Shown: in pieces, positions 23,101 to 35,210 of the stretch | How positions within the stretch are numbered: position 1 is the first letter of the stretch | Layout of the letters: each line of letters starts with the position of its first letter | Source: Spirogloea muscicola | Taxonomy: Eukaryota > Streptophyta > Zygnematophyceae > Spirogloeales > Spirogloeaceae | Assembly: GCA_009602725.1 (NCBI GenBank) | Contig: WELB01000032.1 | Coordinates: 618,641 to 664,946, forward strand | Reading direction: 5' to 3' | DNA: 46,306 bases | Program-made: the position numbers and the translations under genes | The notes under the pieces: generated by a model | The model's input: only the letters and a program-made list of their open reading frames with translations | Told to the model about the DNA's origin: nothing | The model's database searches: none

Positions 23101-24799
23101 CGATCCTTGATAAGCTCGTCAATCGCTTGAGGAGGTGCGTGTAAACCCCAGTATCGTCGTCTTGCAACCTGCCATACAAGCTCTAAACACAATCATGGCC
23201 TTTTTAACAGCTGCTGTCCAGCAGACTGCAACTTCTGATGCCGCAAGCATGGATCTTATGTTGTCAACACTCAAGACCACACTAGAAGGCAAGCATTGTA
23301 GTGCCAAGCACCAGGCAAAGCAGACCTGATGCTGCCAGGGCTTGGTGACTTGAGGGAAGTAATGGAAGAGCTCAGTCGGCTGCAGCTCTTGGCTCTGGAG
23401 GAAATGATCGACTGCCATGTCAAACTTGAGGTCCTGAAGGCAGAGGAACCCAGCCTCCGCATGGACCGTGCTAACCAGCAGCCGTATAGCCTCCTCGTCC
23501 CTCTCGCCGGAGACGTCATCGCTTGCAGCCACTGCCAAGGCGTCGTCATACTGCCCCCCCTTGACCAGCTCCTTGAGCTGCTCCTCGATGGGCACCTGTG
23601 ATGCACACCACACCTGCAGCGATGCAAGGATGTCAGCATAAATCGAGGCTAGAGCTTGTGAAATGTCGACAAGTCTCACAATGCAGGTCTCGTGCAAGAC
23701 TGACTGCTTAATGGCAGCCGCCACATACTGATGAGGAGGTGGCCAGTGCCAGCAAGCCGGAGGACGCGTCGTCGGCGAGGTGGCAGGGCGTCAACCCTGC
23801 ATCCGGGAACGCGAGGGCCTGCACGAGCCTGCCGGAGTGGCGGTGGTACACGTCCAGGCTTCCCCGCGCAGCCGCACAGACGTAGGGCGCGCTGAAGGCG
23901 ATGGCGTCGGGCACCTGGCGCAGGAGCAGGCTGCCGCCTGCAGGCACGCCCGCGCTGCTCACCACCACCCCAACCTCGTCCAGCAAGAGCAGGACCTCGG
24001 CTGGAGCGAGCACGCGGACCAGCGCGGGAGCCTTGGCGTCCGGAGGCAAAGAGAAGAGGAGCTGAGGAGGGGCAGCCTTGTCCCTCTCGCGGAGCGACAG
24101 CCGGAGGTACGCTGCCGGGGTGCCGAGGAAGAGGGCGTCCGCGACCCAGGCCATGCTCAGCACCTCCTCCACCAGAGGCAGGGCGCGGAGCACGGTGGCG
24201 TTCGCGTCGTTCCTGACGGCCTTGTCGCCCGCGGGCCCTCGCTGGACGGCTATCAGCAGGATCCTCCTGCGGTCCGCCACCGCCAGGAGGCTACGTGCAG
24301 GCACCACCTTGGCGCCGCTTCGGGCGGCCAAGGCAGAGGCGTCTCTGGCTTGTGGCAGAGCGGGCAGCGACCGGCCATTGGCCTCCTCGGCCTGCAGCGG
24401 GACGAGGAAGACCTGGCCGTGGCACAGGGCCGCCACCTGCGCCGCCTCGGCGAGGACGAGCAGGGCCTCAACGGCATGGCGGCCGAGGGAGTGCTGCGCC
24501 ACCAGCCGAGGCAGCGCCTGTTGAGGAGGAAGGGTATGGCCATTATCGTCGCCGTCGGAGTGGCCGTTCCCAACGGCGGAGGCCGACCGCAGAGGCTGCT
24601 CGTCGTCGGAGCCGGCTGCGGTGGTGGCGCAGAGGTAGTGGAGGACGGAGCCGTCGGAGGCGCCGGCGAGGACGAGCGCGAGGCCGGGCGGGGCGGCGGA
24701 GGCGGCGACAGCGATGCAGAGGATGCGCGCGGCGGCGGGGGCGGCGGGCGCCGCCACGGGCGCCAGGCGGAGGGCGGCCGGGGGCGGCGCGCGCGGCAT
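20163..24799 (-). CDS. VPS39/TGFBRAP1 (VPS3)-like CORVET/HOPS tethering subunit
   Basis: Minus-strand exons that can be placed: 24799-23729, 23613-23350, 23168-23014, 22883-22742, 22631-22404, 22248-22176, 22005 to about 21966, 21759-21477, 21363-21308, 21203-21135, about 21060-20900, 20788-20699 and 20592-20422, with a tentative last exon ending at 20163. Exon 1 is a citron-homology (CNH) propeller (LRQVPDAIAFSAPYVCAA, GSLDVYHRHSGRLVQALAFP). Next come VPIEEQLKELVKGGQYDDAL, KFDMAVDHFLQSQELQPTEL, YWGLHAPPQAIDELIKD, VDTLLFHLYLEMNATQELE, HVRTLALLLESSGNLERALE, FLRTSELYDPN, VILLEKLGKHSAALRVLAL, KTAEQYC and DMYLRPGEG, the order of the clathrin-repeat and VPS39 domains. The C-terminus has the VPS39_2-like NLCARVAAVKAEARSVLV and CWVCHARIGTKLFAAYP. 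Such proteins tether endosomes and vacuoles through Rab5/Rab7. It looks nearer TGFBRAP1/VPS3 than VPS39. Two internal junctions and the last exon are unresolved. The ATG at 24799 (MPRAPPPAALRLAP) is the first in frame. Confidence 0.87.
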
Positions 24800-24987
24800 G
24801 CCGGCATGGGCCTGCGGCACAGCCAAAACCCCAAGCCCCCTGAAACCCTAGTCTCCGCGCGGCCAGCCAGGGCCCCCCCGCCACTGCACCCGACGGCTAT
24901 TCATTAGATGGGACTGCGGTCGCCCCTCGCCGTTCAGAAGGCTCGCTGGAACGNTCCGCCGCCGCCGCGCCCCCGCCGCTCGCCGCC
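24800..24987. promoter_or_regulatory. Shared divergent promoter of VPS39-like gene and RPB1, with telo-box
   Basis: Only 188 bp separate the two start codons. A telo-box-like AAACCCTAG lies at 24843-24851, beside a related AAAACCCCAAGCCCC at about 24825-24839. An N is at 24954 in the RPB1 leader. The elements resemble those in plant housekeeping promoters; activity is inferred. Confidence 0.5.
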
Positions 24988-27900
24988 ATGGACCAGCGGT
25001 TCACCTTCTCGCCGGCGCGCCTGGCCAAGGTCCGGGCCGTGCAGTTCAGCATCCTGAGCCCCGACGAGATCGTAAGCCGTCCTCCCCCGCCCCCCTGCCA
25101 GCTCCCTTCTCATGATCACCGTACCCCTTCGGGCCTTCTGCTCGGACTCACGCCCGGAAAGCGCCTTCTGAAGCGGCCCGACGCCGTCGTCTGGCTGCCA
25201 TGGTGTGCAGCGGCAGATGTCTGTGTGCAAGGTGGAGAGCAGCGACACGTTTGACCGGGGCAAAGCGAAGCTCGGGGGCCTCAGCGACCCCCGCCTGGGC
25301 ACCATCGACCGCCAGGTCAAGTGCGAGACTTGCGGGGGCTCCATGGCCGAGTGCCCGGGCCACTTTGGGCACCTGGAGCTGGCCAAGCCCATGTTCCACA
25401 TCGGCTACCTCAAGAAGGTCCTGGCCATCCTGCGATGCGTCTGCTTCAACTGTTCCCGCCTTCTGGCGGACGAGGTGAGCTTCCGCTGCCACGGACGACG
25501 ACTCTGTCCATCGAGTACCCCAGGCTTGCCATCCACTCTGCCACCTCACAGCTGCCTTGCAGAGGACTCATGCCCGGGCCGCCACCTGCTCTGCAGGATG
25601 ATCACAACTTCAAGCTGGCAAAACGAGTGCGGCAGCCAAAGCAGCGTCTGCGCAAGATGATGGACTGCTGCAAGAACAAGACCGTTTGTGAAGGCGGGGA
25701 CGACATCGACGAGGACCAGGCGATGGCTGATGGCGCTGATGCAGGAGGGGGGGTTGAAACGAAAGGGAAGCGTCACGGAGGCTGTGGTGCTCAGCAGCCC
25801 AAGTATACAGTGGATGGCATGAAGATCGTAGCTGAATTCAAGATCAGTGGCAAGCGCAGCGAGGAGCAAGAGCAGTACATGCCTGAGCCGGCTGAGCGAA
25901 AGCAGCAGCTGGGAGCTGACAAGGTCCAGTAGGCAACCCCTTCCTTCTGGACTGGCAAGGGTTTCCTGTTGCGGTTCTCTCTTTCTCCACCTACTGTAGC
26001 GCATGCTCTTCTGTGACCTTGACATGGGAAAACCCTATTTTAGGTTTTGCTGTAACTGGAGTACTTCACTAGCTGGAAGAGGAGTCCTAAATTGAGTCTC
26101 ATGTGTCATATAGGTGCTGAACATTCTCAAACGGATCAGCGACGCAGACAGTGAGCTTCTGGGACTCAACCCTAGATTTGCCAGGCCGGATTGGCTCATA
26201 CTTCAGGTCCTGCCAATACCACCTCCTCCAGTACGCCCATCTGTTATGATGGACAGCTCAGCCCGATCCGAGGTATGATCTCTGGCCCATTGCGCAAGTA
26301 TTCTTATTGACAAGTATATGTGTGCTGATTTGATTGACTCGATTCGTGATGCTCAAAGACGTGGTCTGACAGATCATGATGACTTGATACTCATGCCGTC
26401 AAGAATATTGCCAGCAAAGATCCCTAGCAACTATTGACCAGAGTTGCAATGTAATGCTTCTGCAGGACGACCTGACACATCAGCTGGCGATGATTGTACG
26501 ACACAACGACAACCTCAGGCGCCAGGAGCAGAACGGCGCTCCTACGCATGTTATCAATGAGTTTGTCCAGCTCCTACAGTTCCATATCGCCACATACTTT
26601 GACAACGATCTGCCCGGTCAGCCAAGGGTAGGGCCATTCTCCTAAGGCTGCCTCTCGATGCTCACACACAGTGCCCATGATCCTGTGTGTCATCTATTGG
26701 AAGGTCCTTGTCTGCCCATCATTTTGTATTTGTTGAGGGTCGATGCAGGCCACACAGCGTTCAGGTCGACCTATAAAGTCCATCTGCCAGCGGCTGAAGG
26801 CCAAGGAGGGCCGCATACGGGGCAATCTGATGGGGAAGCGCGTGGACTTCTCAGCCCGCACTGTCATCACTCCTGATCCAACCATCAACATTGATGAGCT
26901 TGGGGTACCTTGGAGCATCGCCCTCAACCTGACTTATCCAGAGACCGTTACACCTTACAACATTGAGAGGTGAGCTGGCAAGCATGAGTGGTGAATTGCT
27001 GTTTGTGTGATTGGAGGGGCACTCAAGGATCAATCCGTGGCCTTAACATCCTTGTTAAGTGCCATTGCTGCAGGTTGAAAGAGCTGGTGGAGAATGGCCC
27101 ACATCCGCCACCAGGGAAGACTGGTGCTCGATATATAATCCGTGAAGATGGCCAACGCTTGGACTTGCGATTCTTAAAGAAGACAAGTGATCGACATCTT
27201 GAGATTGGCTACAAGGTGCCAATTGAACCCTGTGTTGTGTACATATTGGCATTCTCTCATCTATTGTGTCCCTTGCTGAGCGTGTTCATCCTGTACAGCC
27301 TGGGAATTGGGCACAGATCTGTGCACAGAGTTGTTTGCTTTGCTGCCGTTGGCAAGAGATACAAGACATGCCATGCGTTTGTGATTGGACGAATTTGCAC
27401 GGGAGTGCCATCCATAGGCTTCTCTGACCCCAAGGGGCTTGGAGTCAAGCTCTGACATTGAGGCTGATGGCTTAGGCTACGTGGATCGGTCATAGCTCGA
27501 AGTGTATGTCATGACATTACAACACAGCTGTTGCATTCTTATTCGTGAAGGTCAGGAGCCCTGGTCTGTGAGAGCTGTGCGCAGGTAGAGAGGCACTTGG
27601 TTGAGGGTGATTTGGTGCTGTTCAACAGACAACCAAGTCTGCACAAGATGTCCATCATGGGTCATCGAATTCGAATTATGCCATGGAGCACATTTCGGCT
27701 CAACCTCTCTGTCACCACACCGTACAATGCGGACTTTGACGGGGACGAGATGAATATGCACGTGTGCCAAACTTTCGAGACCCGTGCTGAAGTGACAGAG
27801 CTCATGGCAGTACCAAAGTGCGTTGTGTCTCCGCAATCTAATAGGCCAGTTATTGGTATCGTGCAAGACTCCCTCTTGGGCTCACGCAAAATCACAAAGC

Positions 27901-30900
27901 GTGACACATTCATTGAGAAAGACGTTTTCATGAATATCCTCATGTGGTGGGAGGATTTTGAAGGGAAGGTGCCAACACCTGCCATTTTGAAGCCCATGCC
28001 CTTATGGACAGGGAAACAGGTCTTTAGCCTAATAATACCAAGACCTATCAACCTCATTCGCACATGCGCTTGGCACCCCGACAAGGAGCCTGGGCATGCC
28101 TCCCCAGGTGACACCCTGGTTCGGATTGAGCGAGGAGAACTAGTCACTGGCATCATCTGCAAGCGCACAGTTGGAACATCCGGTGGCTCCCTCATTCACG
28201 TCATCTGGTGAAGGTCCCAGCCTTATGGAGATTCTTCGCACTCATCCCTTGGTTGTTGAATAGTCTTATTGTCAAGTTCTTTGACAAGCCCACATGAATC
28301 TGAGCATCTTGGCTGTATGTTCTACCAGGGAGGAAGTAGGACCAGATGCGGCACGCAAATTCCTTGGACATGTACAGTGGCTTGTGAATTATTGGCTGCT
28401 GCAAGAGGGCTTTAGCATTGGGATTGGAGACACAATTGCAGATGCAGGCACCATGGAGACCATCAATGAGACAATTGCCCGTGCAAAGGGTGAGGTTAAA
28501 GAACTTATCAAAAAGGCACAGGATCGGGAGTTGGAAGCTCAACCTGGTCGAACGATGATGGAATCTTTCGAGAATCGGGTCAATCAGGTAAGCAAGAAGC
28601 ACCTCTTACCATTCTCTCTAGTGGCAAGTCATGGTGTGACATACTATATATGCACGTATAAGTGAACGCAAATGCTGCAGCCTGAAGCAATATGCATGCG
28701 TTCACCTGTGTAAGCTACTGATGAGCAGCTGTTTCCTACTGAGCAGGTCTTGAACAAGGCCAGAGATGATGCTGGTGCAAGTGCTCAGAAGAGTCTGTCA
28801 GAGAGCAACAATGTGAAGGCAATGGTCACGGCTGGCAGCAAGGGGTCTTTCATCAACATCTCGCAAATGATTGCCTGCGTAGGGCAGCAGAATGTGGAAG
28901 GCAAGCGCATACCCTATGGGTTTGTGGATAGGACGCTGCCGCACTTCACAAAAGATGACTATGGGCCAGAGAGCCGTGGATTTGTGGAAAATTCGTACCT
29001 ACGTGGACTCACACCTCAGGAATTCTTTTTTCATGCTATGGGTGGCCGAGAGGGCCTCATTGACACTGCTGTGAAGACATCTGAAACTGGGTATATACAG
29101 GTTGGTAGCTAGTGCATCCTGCATTTGTGCCTCTTGCCTTGAGTCTTGTTGCACTGGCTGATATTTTGAAGTGGTTTTGGCATAGCTTTCCTTGATGTCT
29201 TGATCTGACAGCACCTGGTTTGCTATGCAGCGACGACTTGTGAAAGCTATGGAGGATGTAATGGTCCGCTATGACGGCACAGTACGCAACTCGCTGGGGG
29301 ATGTCATCCAGTTTCTTTATGGCGAAGACGGCATGGATGCTGTTTGGATTGAATCACAGACAGTGGACAGCATACGCATTGATCGCAAGAAGTTCGATCG
29401 GCTTTATCGTTTTGAGTTGGATTCTCCCGGCTGGAATCCATCTTACCTGCCTACAGAATATGCAGAGGACATGAAGAACGTGCCAGAGCTGCGCTTGGTG
29501 CTGGATGCGGAGGTTCGTCAGCTGGAGGAGGACCGTGAGGTGCTCTGCACAACAGTTGCGCCGTCATTAGATACCAATTGGCCTCTGCCAGTCAACCTCA
29601 AGCGCCTCATTTGGAATGCCCAGAAGATATTTAAGCTTGACTTTACCCGCCAGGTGGACATGTATCCAATGGATGTCATTGACGCCGTCGACAACCTCGT
29701 CGATAAACTCAAGGTTTGCCTTCCCTCAAACTTTCAACCATCAGCCCCTCTGCTCCATAAGCAAAGGCTAATACAAAGCCTTGTAAACAATGTTGCCTAT
29801 TATTCTGTGAGACCTCAGCGCTTCGGGATGTTTGCCTGTTGGACTGATTACCTTTGGCGTAAATGGACGATGGCCTCTGTCAATTTCCACTGCTTTGGAA
29901 GAAGTATGCGATTGCTTTGCAGATGGACAGCTTGTCTGGCAGTCGTGTGAGCATATGCAAGTGTGTCATGGTTGCGCAGGTTGTTGTTGGTCAAGACGCT
30001 ATCAGCGTGGAAGCGCAGCGCAATGCCACGCTGTTCTTTTGCTGCTTGCTGCGGTCCACCTTGGCAAGCAAGCGGGTCTTGGAGGAGTACAGGCTATCCC
30101 GTGAGGCCCTGGAGTGGGTTGTCGGGGAGGTGGAGTCTCGCTTCTTGCAGGCCATAGTGGCACCTGGGGAGATGATTGGCTGTGTGGCGGCGCAGAGCAT
30201 TGGGGAGCCTGCTACGCAGATGACTCTCAACACATTCCACTACGCTGGTGTGAGCGCCAAGAACGTCACTCTTGGAGTACCTCGCTTGCGGGAGATCATC
30301 AACGTCGCGAAGAAGACAAAGACGCCATCCTTGTCTGTCTATTTGAAGCCTGAGGTGGGTCGCTTTGACACGGGTGATAAAGTGGCTGAGACTGCTGCAA
30401 AGGAGCGCGCGAAGAGCGTGCAAGTGCAGCTGGAGTACACCACTCTGCGTAGTGTAACTCAGGCAACAGAGATTTGGTATGATCCAGACCCCACGTCCAC
30501 AGTCATTGAGGAGGATGCCGAGACTGTCCGATCCTACTATGAGATGCCAGATGAGGGAGTGTCTGTGGAGCGCATGTCACCCTGGCTGCTCCGCATAGAG
30601 CTCAACCGAGAGATGATGGTTGACAAGAAGCTCACTATGGAAGCCATTGGTGAGAAGATCAATCAAGAGTGGTCGGACGACCTTACGTGTATCTTCAGTG
30701 ACGATAATGCGGAGAAGCTCATTCTCCGCGTGCGCATCATGAATGAGGAGGCAGCCAAGGGCGATGCTGCTGCAGAGCAGGCAGACGATGATGTATTTTT
30801 GAAGAAGATTGAGAGCAACATGCTCACAGAGATGAGCCTTCGCGGAATTGAAGAGATTCGCAAGGTTTTCATCCGTGCTGCTAAGCGGAACCTCTTTGAT

Positions 30901-32859
30901 GATGACCGAGGAGTACGCACAGAGGAGGAGTGGATGCTGGACACGGAGGGTGTGGCTCTCCTGGCTGTCATGTGCTATGAGGAAGTCGATGCTACTCGCA
31001 CAACAAGGTAAATGCTGTAAAATGCTGTCCGTCACAGTGCTCAACTCTGTAGATTCAATGGAAGCTCGTGCTCAGTCATCTCGGCATGCTTCAAGGCTCT
31101 CCCACTGGACTGTGTAGTGAGTGTGAGAGCAAGATCATTAGTGGGCTGCCAGCCTGTGCTGATTGTCTGCGGTTTTGTTTCTACATGCAGCAATCACCTG
31201 CTGGAGGTCATTGAGGCGCTTGGCATTGAAGCTGTGCGGCACTCTCTGCTGAAAGAGCTGCGTGATGTCATCTCATTTGATGGTTCGTATGTGAACTACC
31301 GGCACCTGGCCATCCTCTGTGATATCATGACGTACCGCGGCCACCTGATGTCAATCACCCGCCACGGCATCAACCGCAATGACACAGGGCCTATGATGCG
31401 ATGCTCCTTCGAGGAGACTGTTGATATCTTACTGGACGCAGCCATTTATGCTGAATCAGACCCCTTGCGCGGCGTCACTGAAAACATCATGCTGGGCCAG
31501 CTTGCACCAATCGGGACTGGCCTGTTTGGGCTGCACCTTGACGAGCCTATGCTGCAGCATGCCATTGAGTTGCAGTTACCCTCATACATGGATGCCAGCC
31601 AGGGAGGGGGGATGACTCCCTCGCGTGCCGGGATGACGCCGCACCACGACATGATGGCTATGTCCCCGTCCTATCTACTCAGCCCCAACGCGCGCGCTTC
31701 TCCAATGGGAATGAACACGGCGCAGTTCTCCCCTTACGTTGGCGGCATGGCCTTCTCTCCCTCTGCGTCGCCGTACAGCCCAGCCTCCCCTGGCTACAGC
31801 CCCACCTCGCCCGGCTACAGCCCCACATCGCCTGGCTACAGCCCCACATCGCCGACCTACAGCCCCACCTCGCCTGGCTACTCTCCTACCAGCCCGTCCT
31901 ACAGCCCGACGTCGCCCTCCTACAACCCCACTTCTCCCTCCTACAGCCCCACGTCTCCTAGCTACAGCCCGACTTCTCCCTCATATAGTCCAACATCGCC
32001 CTCATACAGCCCTACCTCTCCGTCGTACAGCCCGACGTCTCCTTCTTATAGCCCCACATCTCCTTCCTACAGTCCCACATCGCCCTCTTACAGCCCAACC
32101 TCGCCATCCTACAGCCCCACTTCTCCCTCCTACAGCCCCACGTCACCCTCCTACAGCCCAACGTCACCCTCTTACAGCCCCACTTCCCCCACCTACAGCC
32201 CGACGTCACCAACTTATAGCCCCACATCTCCAAGCTACAGTCCAACATCGCCAGCGTACAGCCCCGCATCGCCAACGTACAGCCCCACTTCGCCTAGCTA
32301 CAGCCCAACATCGCCCAGCTATAGCCCAACATCACCCACGTACAGCCCAACCTCTCCAAGCTACAGCCCTACATCACCGCAATATACGCCGAGCAATCCT
32401 CAATACTCGCCCTCCAGCCCTACATATAGCCCCACATCACCAGCATACAGGTGAGTGATGAAACTCGACGATTGCACATGATCCTCCTTGATTGGTCATC
32501 ACTTTGCTTGTGCAATGGCTGATTGCATACAAATTGCCATATGCAGCAACTTTGACGTAGTTGCTTGTATCATTGGTGTATGAATTACAGCCCCAGCTCA
32601 CCTGCGTACTCGCCAACTTCTCCTTCGTATTCTCCGGCTAGTGCAACATATAGTCCTGCCTCTTTCACATACTCTCCTACAAGGTCAGGCAACTGTGGCT
32701 TGTATCAATAAATTCTGCTGTGCTTGCCAGTCAATACTACTGTGTGTGCATGTGCAAGATCCTGTGCAAATTCAGCATTCTGACCTTTACGCGGTGGTGC
32801 TCATTTGCAGTCCAAATCCTTCACCAGCTGGGCAAGAGAGGTGCAGTTGTGCTCCTTAA
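24988..32859 (+). CDS. RPB1: RNA polymerase II largest subunit RPB1
   Basis: Fifteen exons: 24988-25071, 25211-25474, 25597-25923, 26114-26272, 26466-26627, 26749-26969, 27074-27215, 27585-28207, 28329-28587, 28747-29100, 29231-29713, 29980-31007, 31191-32450, 32591-32683 and 32811-32859. Phases close to 1835 residues, almost the length of plant NRPB1. In order: clamp zinc site CETCGG..CPGHFGH..C..C; rudder/lid region [20 protein letters not shown] and [13 protein letters not shown]; active site [13 protein letters not shown], whose three Asp bind catalytic Mg; funnel; bridge helix [20 protein letters not shown]; trigger-loop region [14 protein letters not shown]; and jaw. After the linker come about 37 C-terminal heptads, 32 in one exon. 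It transcribes mRNA genes in the nucleus, the tail recruiting capping, splicing and 3' factors. Odd points: VCQT follows the active-site loop where VPQS is usual, and the tail ends [13 protein letters not shown]. Introns carry TGCAG acceptors. Confidence 0.98.
31774..32445 (+). repeat. 32 tandem heptad codons of the RPB1 C-terminal domain
   Basis: A 21-bp repeat encodes 32 uninterrupted heptads: first five mostly YSPTSPG/T, a YNPTSPS at position 8, then a long run of exact YSPTSPS, then [14 protein letters not shown] and late variants YTPSNPQ and YSPSSPT. Codon usage varies between copies, so the array is old rather than a recent expansion. Five more heptads follow in the next two exons after an intron inside a Tyr-Ser pair. 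Confidence 0.97.
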
Positions 32860-33900
32860 AGTAGAAACCATGGAGGGAGGATCTACTTCATCATTTGCTT
32901 GCTTATGTTGCCGACACCCATGTGCTTATGTGTATGTTCTATGGCTGCATGCTAAGACTGGTCTGTGATTTATGCACTTGGGGCATTTATCTTGTCAGTG
33001 GCTCGCTTGCTGTGTGATCAATAACGCGTACTTATGTATATGGTGTATTATTACTGGCTGCAGTGCAACGAAAATCGAGGATGGCTCAAAGTGATTGGAT
33101 CACGTGCCGGCATCTACAGCTCAGTGGAGCATGGTGTGTGAGGGCTGCTGCTGGTGGGCATGACGCGTCTCCAATACACTCATGGAACAGACCTCTTTTG
33201 TCTTGTCCGCCACCTCCGGAACATATGTAGAGGTGTGGGAAGTGCACAGGCGCTACTTGAGCCTGCTTCACGAGTTCTTGAGAGCCTCCATAATTGCAGT
33301 GGGGTTTGATCCCCTGCACGACTTAACCTGAACTCAGGGTTCTGCCTTTTGGCTCTTGAGCAATTTTGGTTGTATGGTTACGGTTGCATTGTGCCGTCGT
33401 TGTCCTGCTTAGCACTCTGTGTATTCTTTTAAGGCAAGCTGCTCACAACCACCTGCCTTCATACGCGTTTTGCCTTTGATCAGCCTCCCAGGCGTGCTCT
33501 AGCAGCAGTCAAGGATATGCAGTAGGCGCCTCCCACCCTTCTCCCATTGTGTCCAGCTTGCGGCTGCTGCCCATGGAGCAACTGTGTCCATTGTGGCTTG
33601 CTAGACTCCTGTGGGGAGTCCTTCCAACTGCCATGCCAACTCTCTGCGTCTGCCCAGTTTTTTCTGGCTGGCTCATCCCAGAGCAAACGTCTCAACCTAG
33701 AGCCCAGTTCCTATGGAGGAGCTTGCGTCTTGAATAGGCAAGAAAAGCGAGCATTGCGAGGAATGCTAGCCTAGACGATGCTCTCGGTCTTTCGCCTCGC
33801 CTGCTGGTTTTGCTCGCCCACCACTCTCCGTTTTCTTGGGCTGGCCTCCCAGCTTGAGCTTGTCGATTGCCGTCCGGTGTTCGGGCATCAGTTAGCGACC

Positions 33901-33998
33901 TCTATGTGCTGACTCGTGGTTACTGAGCGGGTCAGCTTAGCAGCAGGTGATGTACATATGTCAATATGCTTACCTTTGTACTTGGCCTCACAGGCCCT
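33901..33998 (+). repeat. Dispersed repeat, copy 1 (inverted relative to copy 2)
   Basis: Begins TCTATGTGCTGACTCGTGG and ends TTGGCCTCACAGGCCCT. It matches the reverse complement of 34798-34896 over nearly its whole length with roughly 90% identity by eye. The two copies face each other and enclose about 800 bp. Confidence 0.8.
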
Positions 33999-34797
33999 GT
34001 ATCTCTTGATACTCACTCCATTCCAGCCGTCCTCTCGCCGTCCTTCTCTGAATGTCGGGCAATTGGTGGCGATCTTCACCTTCGGATGCCTTCCATCCGC
34101 TTTTTCGACAGGCCGCCGAGGGATTGGCCGTTGTTTCTGTCGCGCCTTGCGATTGCCTCTGCATATGGACGGGGCAATCTTTGCCATGTTTCCTGGATAT
34201 AACTCCAACTTGCGGCTGTCGACAAGAGCTTATTGAGCACCCGTTTGTGAAAGCCAATTGAGTAGCTGCTTGGTTTGTGCTGTCCGGCCCCCTTCGGACC
34301 TTGTCCACTCCTTTTGGCTTGTCCATTTTTCATAGCCATCGCCTTACTTCAGAAACCTGCTTGTTTCGGCTTGTTCATTCATTTCCCCTACTGAGCCCAC
34401 ACCTCAGGTCAGAGAAGGTAGTCTCCAAAGAGTGGGTCCCCTGTCTATAGCTAGAGGCTGCAGCCAAAGCGCGACCGGCACGCAGATGCAACGTGTGTGC
34501 CATTGACCGCTGCGGACATACTAACAGGCGCATGTTATACACATGAGCACAGAGAGCCTACCGTGTTGATATCGGCCTGCTGCCCCTTGGGCTGGCCATT
34601 GCTCCCTGTGGAAGAGCTCCTTGCAGCTCGAACGTTGTTCACTCCTTTTCCTAGGCTGGCCAGCTAAAGCCATTGCCCTCTACTGGAAGAGCCTTTCTCT
34701 CCTTTCTCTTCGTGGCTTGCTGCTCCAGTCGGGACTTGAAGTGTGTGAACAGTTCTTTCTTTCGAACAGTGCAATGGGTGCGCTGAGTGTGTTGAGG

Positions 34798-34896
34798 AGG
34801 GCCTGAGTGGCCAAGTACAAAGGCAAGCACATTGACATATGCACATCACCCCTGCTAACCTGACCCGCTCAGTAACCCACGAGTCAGCACATAGAG
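34798..34896 (-). repeat. Dispersed repeat, copy 2 (inverted)
   Basis: Read on the minus strand it starts CTCTATGTGCTGACTCGTGG and ends GGCCACTCAGGCCCTCCT. It pairs with copy 1 as a long inverted repeat. I see no obvious target-site duplication and no transposase frame between the arms. Confidence 0.8.
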
Positions 34897-35210
34897 ACGA
34901 AGAGTCTTCCGGTCGAGGGCCAAGCCCAGAAGGAACGAGCGAACAACTGCTCCAGTTATAACGTCCCGCCCCACGTGGCGGTGTCGGTGGGCCGGTGCCC
35001 CGGGCGGCCGCCCTGAGCAGGATGAAGTTGGTCGGGGCCGCCGAGCTGTGGCGGCCCGCGACAGACTGCAGCCCCAGCGCCGCCGCCGCCGCCGCCGCCG
35101 CCGCCGTCATGTGCGGCCCTGGCGCCGCCGGGCCCCGCCGGAGCTCCCGCCGCTGCGCCGGCGAGGCGATGAGCCGCCGCCGCCGCCGCCGCCATTGAGC
35201 AGCTCGCAGC

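Noticed and set aside
23780-24907. 375-codon plus-strand ORF opposite the VPS39-like first exon
   Set aside because: It is the antisense shadow of a GC-rich coding exon; its translation is Gly/Arg-rich and meaningless, while the minus strand has a clear CNH domain.
29714-29979. Read-through of RPB1 intron 11 as coding
   Set aside because: The frame is open to 29948 but then reaches a stop, and the sequence has no RPB1 homology; splicing at 29713/29980 restores the family sequence exactly.
31774-32445. Possible CRISPR array or satellite
   Set aside because: The 21-bp periodicity is fully explained by coding heptads and has no spacers.
31739-32458. 239-codon second frame and an antisense frame through the RPB1 tail repeats
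   Set aside because: Shadow frames of a 21-bp repeat; any frame stays open in such an array.
33888-34208. Minus-strand ORF of 106 codons as a gene
   Set aside because: It overlaps a dispersed repeat, has no known family and no upstream exon or promoter evidence; kept only as part of the repeat observation.
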